DNA of 64,000 nucleotides from Calocera cornea HHB12733 (Eukaryota; Basidiomycota; Dacrymycetes; Dacrymycetales; Dacrymycetaceae), in assembly GCA_001632435.1 (NCBI GenBank), contig KV423949.1:129323-193322 (forward strand). The letters run 5' to 3'. Position 1 is the first letter of the stretch, and each line of letters opens with the position of its first letter. The notes below the pieces were generated by a model. The model was not told the DNA's origin. It made no database searches and saw only the letters and a program-made list of their open reading frames with translations. Position numbers and translations under genes: made by a program. Below are positions 48,099-57,600 of the stretch, in pieces.

Positions 48099-48967
48099 AG
48101 ATTGAAGTAACGAATTCTGTACATGCGGAAGTGGAAACGGTGTACGAAGTCCCCTCCCCTCCTTTGATTTTTTTGGTTTTCAGGGTGAACTCTCTACATA
48201 ATGAGGGAGACAATCGTAGACGTCCGAAATGTTGTGGAGCTGACGTGTATTTGTTTGCTGTTTCCCTAATGCCCCGGCACATCCGTGGTGGGCATGTTAT
48301 GACTATGATGCCCAAATAGAGCTCTGGCTTTCGTTCCGCAACTCGACCACAACTTACTGTTCTTGTTTACTCGCTTTCCATCGTGTATCAACATGACATA
48401 CCAGATACTTAGTTCCTGCACCTTCCTACGTAGTTCGGGGCGGTGGAATATCATCATCTTTAGCTGGCACTCCGTACTCGGTTCGATGACAGGACGAGCA
48501 GCCTCGTCTGAGAGAAGCTAAAGATCGTGGAACTCATCCCCGTAGAAATTGGATTCGCTCCATGCGTGAGTGGGACTGGAGGTGCACGCAAGACCCGCAG
48601 TTGAAGAATGGGGTTTTCGTGGGCAGGACCCCACGGTCAATAAGACAACGCACCGCCGCTTCGGGGTCCTGCCGGCCACGGCAGGGTCAGATGGTGGACT
48701 CACGGTTGCCCGTGCTGCCCACTGATGGCATCTAACCGCCAACTTCTTCTTGAATTCGCATGTCTCTGCAACGCGCACGCTCCGGCAGGTTTGGCGTGGA
48801 CGCCATGGATTGCTTTATGCTGTGGCTAGCTTCTTGTCTGACCGTGGTTGCCTTTGAACGGTGCCATTTGCTCCGATTCATGGGGACGCCGTCGCCGTAT
48901 AAATGTGCGGTGGAGGGCCCGAACGGATTCTATACTCGACAGCACATAGTTTCTCCAGGAAGACATC
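48099..48967. other. Intergenic with SDR promoter
   Basis: 869 bp, 3' flank of the GATA factor gene and promoter of the first dehydrogenase gene. It contains a clear TATA box at 48898. Nothing else recognised. Confidence 0.5.
48898..48904 (+). promoter_or_regulatory. TATA box of the first SDR gene
   Basis: TATAAAT, 70 bp before the ATG at 48968, in a position consistent with a ~40-nt leader. Confidence 0.65.
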
Positions 48968-50002
48968 ATGCCGTCTATTCCTGCCCTTCCACCGAACACG
49001 ACGCTCAAGGGCCTCTCCGTGCTCATCACCGGGGCTAATCATGGCGGCCTCGGATACGAGGCGGCTCTATTATGCTTGCAGCTGGGAGCCTCCCCTGTCT
49101 ACATCACGACACGCACTTTTGCCAAGGGAAAGGCCGCCCGAGATACACTGCTAGCCGATTCGGTGGTGAAGCAGAAGAATTCCAACGCGGTGGTCAAGGT
49201 GTACGAGCTTGAGATGTCCAGCTGGGACGGCGTCACCTCCTTCGCCAACAAGTTTGTCAATGACCGGAGAGCGGCAGGTGAGCCACTCGATATCGCTATG
49301 CTCAGTGCCGCCATGGCGAACACCGCTTTCAAATTGGCACCAACCGGCAATGAAGGAATCATTCAAGTCAATCACTGGTCAACCGCCCTCCTCTCTCTCC
49401 TGCTACTTCCACTGCTAGAGAGCAGCACCACGCCTGAGCACACAACACGACTCATGATCGTCTCGTCCGGCCAGCATCGAAATGCAGGCCTTGACAGACG
49501 TCCGCCCAACGACATAGACTATCTCGCTTCCTTGAACGACAAGGCGACCTTCAGCGCAATCCAGCGATATGGGCTTAGCAAGCTCCTGATCATCTTCTTC
49601 CTCCGCGAGCTCAGTGAACGGGTCAGCCGCGACAATGTCATCATCAACACTGTATGTCCCGGCATGATCAAGACCCAGCTCGCTCGCACAGCACCCGGAT
49701 GGGCTCGTCCGATCATCTGGACTCTGGCATTGCTTGAAGCCAACCCGATTGAGAAAGGCGCCGCTTGCTATATACATGCCGTTGCGTGCGTAGGGAAGGA
49801 GAGCCATGGGCTTTGGTACCGCCGCATGAAACTGACCCCGTGAGTACATTTTGAATGGATGATACGAAACCGCGTTAACAAGCGAAACAGGTATGGAGAA
49901 TTTGTCACTAGCCCCGACGGTGAAAAGACACAGAAGAGAGTATGGGAAGAGACGATGCAGGCACTGAACGAAGTGGTGCCAGGTATTGGTGCTAATGTTT
50001 GA
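48968..50002 (+). CDS. Short-chain dehydrogenase/reductase, divergent copy
   Basis: NAD(P)-dependent oxidoreductase of the Rossmann-fold SDR superfamily. Exons 48968-49839 and 49891-50002 close to 327 residues. The glycine-rich loop reads TGANHGGLG, one residue longer than the usual TGxxxGxG. The catalytic Ser is in LMIVSSGQH and the YxxxK pair in YGLSK. The structural NAG motif after strand 4 is replaced (DIAMLSAAMA, where the neighbour has DIAILNAGI). The two genes share most residues and the intron position and are a tandem duplication. The changed loop and lost NAG suggest altered or lost cofactor binding in this copy. Substrate is unknown. Confidence 0.88.
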
Positions 50003-50283
50003 ACCGTCGCTGTGAAATCAAGCCGGTTATGTTGTACACTTTCAAGCTATATTAATGACGAGAATGACCCGGAATCCCTGCTTGTTTTTCCAAGGGTGAA
50101 TTGGAATCGAGCCACTAGGCAAAGGGCGTGTATAGCTTGCAAAGATCCGGAGACGCGGATGACGTGTAGATCGGAAATCCCGGTTAGGTTAGCCTCCGAG
50201 TTCCGAACCGCTCCGACTTCGGGCAACCTATCATTGTTGGTCGTCAGGTATCGTTCCTTCTCGTATCAATCGTATCCTTCACC

Positions 50284-51317
50284 ATGTCTATCCCTGATCT
50301 TCCCCCTAATACTACACTTGAAGGCCGATCCGTGCTCGTCACCGGGGCAAACGTCGGCTTGGGCTACGCATCGGCGTTGAAAGCTCTCCAACTCGGAGCA
50401 TCACCGGTTTATATTACCACGCGAACCGCGTCGAAGGGCAGCAATGCACGCGATTCCTTGCTCGCTGACCCTGTCGTCAAGCAGAGGAATCCCAGTGCTG
50501 TCGTGCAGGCGTACGAGCTGGAGATGGCTACTTGGGAAGGCGTCACGTCGTTCGCCAACAAATTCCTTGCCGATAGGAAAGTCGCGGGGGAAACATTGGA
50601 CATCGCAATCTTGAATGCGGGGATCTTCAACATGGGGTTCGAATTGGCGCCAACCGGAAACGAAGCAGTGCTCCAGGTCGACTACTTGTCAACGGCGTTG
50701 GTGGCCCTGCTCCTGCTGCCTCTGCTCGAGAGCAGTACGACGCAGGAGCACACAGCCCGACTGATGATTGTTTCCAGCACGACGCACACGTACGAGAACC
50801 TGCTCACGGTCCCCTTCGGTGACTCCAACTACATCGATTCTCTGAGTACCAAGGAAGCGTTTTCATCCCCCAGGCAGCGATACGGTCTCAGCAAGCTTCT
50901 GGTTGTTTTCTTCCTTCGCGAGCTCAGCAGCCGGGTCAGCAGCGACAAGGTCATCATCAACACCGTCTGCCCGGGTATGATCAAGACGGAGCTCCCGCGT
51001 CAGGCTCCGTGGTTCATTCGTCCGCTTATGTACGTGTGGTACAGCTTGGCCACGAATCCGGTGGAGAAGGGTGCGGATTGCTATATCCATGCTGTTGCCA
51101 GCGTGGGGAAGGATAGCCATGGGCTGTGGTACCAGAGAATGAAACTCACACCGTAAATTCGCACTCATCCTGAATATTGAACACACCTGATGACACGTTC
51201 TTTAGCTATGCGGATATAGTCACCAACTCGGAAGGGGAGGAGCTCCAGAAGAGGATTTGGAACGACACGATGCAGGTGCTGGGAAGGGTGGTACCTGGTG
51301 TTGGGTCGGATCTCTGA
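50284..51317 (+). CDS. Short-chain dehydrogenase/reductase
   Basis: Exons 50284-51152 and 51206-51317 close to 326 residues. All SDR signatures are canonical: TGANVGLGY, LNAG, SS before THTY, YGLSK, and CPGMIKTEL after strand 6. It resembles the mushroom/ascomycete family of light-induced or retinol-dehydrogenase-like SDRs annotated only generically. It lies 281 bp downstream of its paralogue on the same strand and probably keeps the ancestral activity. The C-terminal exon begins in the same phase in both copies. Substrate is unknown. Confidence 0.9.
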
Positions 51318-52388
51318 GTGCTGTCGATGTTAGATGAGACTTACACCTATTTTCTCCGTTCGGCCTTCGTAGGGATTATATTACAGTCAACTCTGCCTAA
51401 GAGAATCCTGTCGAGATAGGGTGTTTGGAAGGCACTTAGCGAGCGTATTCCCTAAGGCATGGCGGACTTGAGCAGTCGGAGTCGGAATTAAGGAGGCACA
51501 AGGCATGTGACTGCGGTAGCGATTTCTTTTAAGCCACTTACATATCTGAACTTGACCCACAACAGGCCAAATGTGCCTAAGTTGTACCTCTAAACCTGAA
51601 GGCGGCGGCAGATGTGACGGGAAAATTCCAAAAAGAGCGGAATCAGCCTCCGAAGCTGCCATTTTCGGCGCCGACACAGTCGGAATATCTCTAAGTTATA
51701 TAAAAGTATATCATTAAGAAATGTGTCCGCCAACTGTACAGTATGCATATGCAGATTATGCAGCGAGCCCAATTTCCCACCAATCTTGAGTCAGAAACAC
51801 ATTTCGTATCCGCTTAGAGATGATATTCCCTTAGACGAAATTCGCTTAGGCAGAGTAGACTGTACAGGCTAAGTTAGAGCAGTGCGAGAAACTATAAGTT
51901 ACCTGAGCTGAATAGGCAATCGAGACCCCATCAACTTGTCGGCGTCGGTGGCTATGTACCCCCTATTTCAAACCATGGCGACCACAAACCCTCGGCGTTC
52001 TAGTCCCAGTAATCTTTGTTGACAATCGTGCTTAATTGCTGTCGACACATTACTAATAGACTTTCCTGGGAGCATGACCTAAATGGACTGGTAGGGACAG
52101 CGAAGCGGGCGGGAAGCGAGAACCGCGGTGGTCCGATGCGGCGATGTCCAACCCCTCGATCGGACAAACACCTCGAGACTGGCTCTCCCACATCGCTGGG
52201 AACAGCTTGCCTATTCACTCTTCATCGCGCATCTGTCGGCGACCATGACCCAAGAGCCGAGGGTCACGCGATATCGCCGTTGAAACTGCTCCTGAGCGTA
52301 TGCTGATGCCACCTCCCCCGCCCCTGGCCCGCCCCTGTCCGGCCAGGCTCATATGCCTGCCGGGCGCATACACGCAGCCCCGTAACTC
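51318..52388. other. Intergenic with a MITE
   Basis: 1.07 kb between the second dehydrogenase gene and the lipase gene. The middle is occupied by the 479-bp MITE described separately. The remaining ~520 bp before 52389 should hold the lipase promoter. No further gene. Confidence 0.5.
51384..51862. mobile_element. MITE with CAGTC ends, TA duplication (Tc1/pogo-like)
   Basis: 479 bp. It begins CAGTCAACTCTGCCTAAG and ends CTTAGGCAGAGTAGACTG, the inverse with one mismatch, and has TA directly outside both ends (51382-51383, 51863-51864). Similarity extends weakly inward (about 30 bp), and extra TTAG/CTAA words occur inside. No ORF, so it is non-autonomous. TA duplication and CAG...CTG ends fit Tc1/mariner-pogo families. 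Confidence 0.82.
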
Positions 52389-54073
52389 ATGATGATCTCT
52401 TTCCTCCAGAAAGTCTACTCTCTCTTCAACCAGCTCCCATGTCGTCCGTCGGTGTGCGACGTCACCCTCTGCACGCCGGTGTATGCGCTCCCACGGCCGG
52501 TGGTCAAGGACGTATCGGACGCACAGTCGGCGATCGTCACGCGTCATGTCCAACAGCTGAAGCAACCGAAGCTTGCGTCGATCATATCTTCTCAAGAGCA
52601 TGCTTTGAAAGAGATGGTTGAGCTCGTCGGTATCTCGTTGCGCGAGGCAAGTAACGAGCAGACGGCGACGAACCTCGAGCAGTGGACGACTGCGAGCTCG
52701 ACCCAGATGGACGCGGCAAAGCAAGCGTATGGTTCCAGTACGTGACTCCACATCTAATTGACTGTATACATGCCGATGTTTGATCTGCCAGAGAGTTCTC
52801 CGGATGAGGTAGACTGGAACGTCGCCCGCCTTGGGTTGATGCAGTCGACCTTGATCTACCTGCGAGATTTCACCGAGGTCAAGGCTGCTGTGACTGCAGG
52901 TGCTAAACAGGCCAAGAAGGCGTTGGCACAGTCGCAACAGGCTATCGTCTCCATCGTAAGTCGGAGTAACGGAGTAAATACATCAGGGCTTACATAGCCA
53001 TGCTCGACAGGCGGAAACTTGGGGCTTGAGCTTTACGGTCTTGTGCGGTAAGTCGTACAGCACTTCTCGCATCAACACTGGCTGATGTTCCACAGATCTC
53101 GTCGACGTACGCGCATATACGCTTCTCCCGTAACAGAGACTGAACTCCGATATAGGATCATCCCGTCCAGCACTGGCTCTGGGACGGGCCCTTCTGCGGG
53201 GCGTACTACTCCGCCTCTCCCTCCCCATTCATCGTCGTCGCCTTCAAGGTCGTTCCCTCCCTTTCTTCCTCATCGTCTGCTAACTCCCCATCTACAGGGC
53301 ACAACCCCCTCGAACCTCGGTGAGTGGTTCGTCGACATCGACGTTACCGCTGCTGCTGCTGCGCCCGACCCGCTCGCTGGGGCGGCGGGACCAGTGCTAT
53401 TTGGTGCCGAGGTCAGCAAGGGCGTTACCCAGGCACTGTTCTCGCCCTACAGTCTCGGGGAGGCGGCGTCTCATTTGCCGTTCGGTGAGTATCCACCGTA
53501 GGCGGGCGGAGAAGAGGGCTCATCAGTGGCAGATCTCATTGTCATGGGCTTGCAGGACCTTGCTACGGCGCTCGGCGGGACGGTGGAGAAGCAGGTCCCG
53601 GTCTACGTGACGGTGAGCGCCTAATGTCCATGTCTAGCACAGAACTTCATATCAAACAGGGCCACTCTCTCGGCGCTTCCTACGCAACGCTTTTCTACGC
53701 CGAATCCATGCGGCGGTTCACCTCCCCGCTCTCACCCTTACAACCCTTCACGCTTGTGGATCTTCACACCTTCGGTGCCCCACGCGTCGGCCTCTCCTCT
53801 TTCGGGCTCTCCCTGCGCGCCCTGGTCGCCCTCCACGCCCGGCACACCTGGAGAATAGTAGACGAGAACGACATCGTGCCGTCCGTCCCTCCTGTGGACG
53901 GGCTAGAGCAGGTGTTCGAGCATATTGACTGTGGGCTGTTGGTACAGAGCGGCAAAGCGGCGGAGGCGGTCAAGAGCGAGCTGGGGAACGGCTACCCGGT
54001 GGGGTACTTAGAGGGGAGCGTCGCGGCGCACAGTGAGTTCCTTCTGGGGCTAGTTATGGAGGGGAGATACTGA
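52389..54073 (+). CDS. Class 3 lipase-like alpha/beta hydrolase
   Basis: Eight exons: 52389-52737, 52792-52955, 53011-53047, 53096-53106, 53156-53248, 53298-53484, 53527-53612 and 53660-54073. They close to 446 residues. An ~170-residue N-terminal helical region precedes the hydrolase. PFIVVAFKGTTPSN is the oxyanion-strand motif of lipase_3. GHSLGA is the nucleophile elbow with the catalytic Ser; FGAPRVG follows. DENDIVPSVPP contains the catalytic Asp, and HSEFLLGL is a likely catalytic His. The family hydrolyses triacylglycerols or related esters. No signal peptide is evident at this start, suggesting an intracellular enzyme. Exon 4 is only 11 nt, a microexon, and is the junction to confirm. 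Confidence 0.88.
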
Positions 54074-54614
54074 TCATGACGGTGAAGGCTGCGAGAGCTA
54101 CTATGAGGCGATCGTGTCTGCTTCGACGACGCAATGAGGCGATGTGCGAGAAGCGGGCGGGATGTCCCGTTTGCCACCACTCCCGTTTCCTCCTATTTTA
54201 GTTCTGTTGTACTCGGGCGTACTCCTGCACCAGCGCCTGTCCTATATAGGCCCTATTCCGCGAGATGCCATCCTACTGATGCGTGCGTCCCAGTCCCCAC
54301 AGGCGAGCTGTCATGCAAGCCCCAAATGCGGGGAATAATCCCTGGGCAACGTAGTTGCCCAGGTTTTTTGGGGGGGGGAAATGTGCACTTTTGGACAAAT
54401 CCGGCAATTACTCCCGCTGCATAAGTTTACCTCCGCTATCTCGTGATGCGCACCGCGTCCCCACTCCGGCTTGTTGGATGGCTGGTAAGATGCCAGCCTT
54501 CCTGCCCTTGCTTGTCACCGGCTCCCCTCCCGCCTCCTTTACTTACCGGCCCCTCAAAGTTGTAGGGTAACCTCTGCACGGCCAGAACTATGCGCATGGC
54601 TGGCGGTGGGCTGA
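54074..54614. other. Intergenic, left edge of the second Helitron region
   Basis: 541 bp containing a strong hairpin (54341-54363) with an adjacent T6-G9 run, and the first two copies of the TGCGCA word (54447, 54591). Confidence 0.5.
54341..54363. repeat. 10-bp-stem hairpin followed by T and G runs
   Basis: Perfect 10-bp inverted repeat (CCTGGGCAAC and its inverse) with a 3-nt GTA loop, then six T and a run of G to ~54378. A second small stem GGGA/TCCC lies just before. It may mark an element end or a terminator-like structure; no CTRR Helitron end follows it. Confidence 0.7.
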
Positions 54615-57600
54615 ATGGGGCTTTTCCTTAAATATGGTGTCGGAACGGTGCGCATTGGTCGTAGAATTCACCTCCGCAGGATGCAAGCTCATTATGACGC
54701 TGTAGAGTGTGCAATACGTTACCAAGATGGGTCGAGTCAAGCCATTTCTATTCTAAATGATCGCTATCAATTCGAGGTCGTCGGCCGCACCACATTGTTC
54801 GTCAACAGGGAGCCTGGTCGCATGTGCCTGTTGGCCCCAGCGCTGCCGATCCTCGATGGATTCGATTTCTTTACCGTGAAGGCTCTGCGAAACATTGCGC
54901 AATGTGTGGGGCTGTCACTGCCTTCCCGAGGTCGTCGGTCAACATTGCACCCGCTCATCTGTGCACATGTTCGCACGGCGGACTACCTGCCGCACATCTT
55001 TCTGTGGGTCTTCACGCTATGTGCCCCTCGTCCATATTCCGGGACTATTCGGCGTCCTCCTGCTACAATTGTGCCCGCAAAACGGCCGCCGGAAGACGAT
55101 GCGCAAGGTCTGATGGATTTCCCGCCACCATATTCCGAGGATCTTGTCCGATCGATCATCGCAGAGTACACCGATGCTGTCAGCACCAAAACTCTGCGCA
55201 CTGGAGTTTGTGCGAGTTGTGCAGAAGCTGTCAAGTTATCTGTCATGCACACCGTTCCTGTGGAAGACTTGGATTTTTCTCTGCTCGTCAATCCACTCCT
55301 ACCTGTCCGATTTCGACCTACTACATATAATGTGGATGCATATTCGAACGCCATATTGGATGTCGCCGGTCTGTCAAATCCCCAGGAATTGGAAGGGAAC
55401 GCGACACTATGCGCACCGTGCTATCGTGCGCTTCAGTCAGATCGGAAACCCGACCTCGCTCTCGCCAACTGGTTCTACTATGCGCACGATCACGTTCCAC
55501 CTGATGTTCAACATGCGTTCGTGGCATCCACGTTTGTTGAGAAACGCCTGTTCTCCCGCTGTTCGGCAACGAAGATTTGTTATCGGTATTTCGATAATCC
55601 GGAGAGCCGGCTGTACCGAAATGCATTTGACGGCATGCAACGGTTTTCCCGAGGAAATGTCCTCATCCTGCCCCAGGATACTGCGAAGATGCACAAAGTC
55701 TTGCCGCCTCCGGTCGATGACATCAAGGACAGTTTCGTTGCAGTATTTGCTGGACAAGACCAACCGACACCGGAGATGCTGCGCAGAGTGGAGCCTCTGA
55801 AGGCAAATGCACGCACAGTGCGCACAGTAATCGATTTTCTACTGTCGCAGAACAAGGCATATCGGTCTACAACAGAAGATTTCCCAGATGGGCCTACTGT
55901 CTTTTCGCCTGCGAACTTTTCCGCCCTCTTCCCAGACAACAATCCATTATGCGCAGAGTCATCTATTGTGCTTCCGTGTATTGAGGTTGGGCATGTGCAC
56001 ATGCCCGATCCGCAGGCTGCGGTGGAGTCGGATGTGGGCAACAGGAATTCGTTCGAGGACTGCGACATGTCCTCTCCCGATTTTTTTGTGGAGGCCTCCA
56101 CTTATTCCGCCACGGAAACGTCGACAGGTGCATATGAAGCTATGAAAGCTGACGCCCTTGCGCATTGTCTCGACAACCGAGGCTCCTTCCTACTCTCCAC
56201 CCCTGGTAGCCGGCCTGTGCAAGATTTGAGGAACGAGTACCTCCTCACGTGGCTTTTTCCACATTTGGATCCTTTTGGCCTGGGTGGTTTTGATGATCCC
56301 CGTAGAACGCCAAGTGTTTCTATGGTTCGACAACTCGCTCACATGCTCCGGCTGGCTGATCGACGTTATCAAGAAGAGCCGGCATTTGCGTTCATCTTCC
56401 ACAATATCTTGCAGAAACGACAATCTCTGCGCGAAGTCAGATTTGCAATCCCTGAAGGTCGACACCAGACTATTGTGGAACATCTGCACTCTATTGACCC
56501 AGAGGTCCTTGCAAACCTTGCGCAACGTCTGAAGAAGAATCCTCGGGCTCAGCCGATCACAGGGGCTGAGGGGCTTGCTCTGCGCGTTCTTCGTCGAATC
56601 CAAATGTTGCGCAAAGATGTACCTGGATCTGATGCGTACAAGAGGGCACGACGAAATGAGATTCGCTCTCTTGTTTACCGACTTGGATCACCCGCGTTCT
56701 TCATCACCCTTACGCCGTGCGATGTGGATGGATTCCTGTGTCAGTTAGCGATCAACGGGTACAAGGACGCTGAGAAGATCAGGCTTGGCACCACTCGACA
56801 GACGAGGTTTCATCGTGCTATGCAGGTCGCCCACAATCCAGCAATTGCCGCCAGTGTTTTCCATGACACTATGCTCCGTTTTCGAGACATCATTCTGCGC
56901 ATAGGCAATGGGCCCGGATTATTTGGACAGTGCGCAGCGTGGTATGGAATGGTGGAAGCGCAAGGTCGAGGCACACTCCATTGCCACATGCTGGTGTGGA
57001 TCCAAGGCAACCTGTCACCCAAAACACTGCGCAAGATGCTGTCAGATGACCCAGGCTTCAAGAGTCGGATGATTGCATGGTTGGAATCGCTGATCAAGAC
57101 TGAACTACCTGGCGACAAAGAAGTTGTCGTTGAGCAAGATGGTCCACTCCCCATGCCGAAGCTGGACAAGGACTCCGTTGATCCTCGTACTCAGCCTTCA
57201 CCCGATCTGCGAATACATCCGGAGGTGTGGAAAGCCCAGTTCAATGCGCATGTTAAGTCACTCGTGGAACGCAACAACTGGCATGAACATCGCGCAACGT
57301 GCTGGATCCATCTTCGACGAGGTGAAGAGCCCAGCGACAACAACTGCAGAATGCGCATTGATGGTTCCACCCGTCCCTACTCTGATATTGACGCTGAGAC
57401 CGGCTCAATCCTGTTACGGCGTTTACACCCACGCATTAATGAATATAACGACGTTGTTATGTTCTTGCTTCGATCAAACATGGACATTCAGTACCTCGGC
57501 TCTGGAGAAGCCTCTCGCGCTGCGCTTTATTACATCACAGACTACATTACAAAGTCCAGCCTAAAGGTGCATGCAGGGATGACCGCACTCATCTACGCAC

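Noticed and set aside
52215..52937. 240-codon open frame antisense to the lipase gene start
   Set aside because: It lies opposite well-supported lipase exons with correct splice closure. Its composition (Arg/His/Leu-rich) is that of a shadow frame.
54341..54363. Hairpin as a canonical Helitron 3' end
   Set aside because: No CTRR sequence follows within ~15 nt on either strand. It is kept only as a possible border mark.
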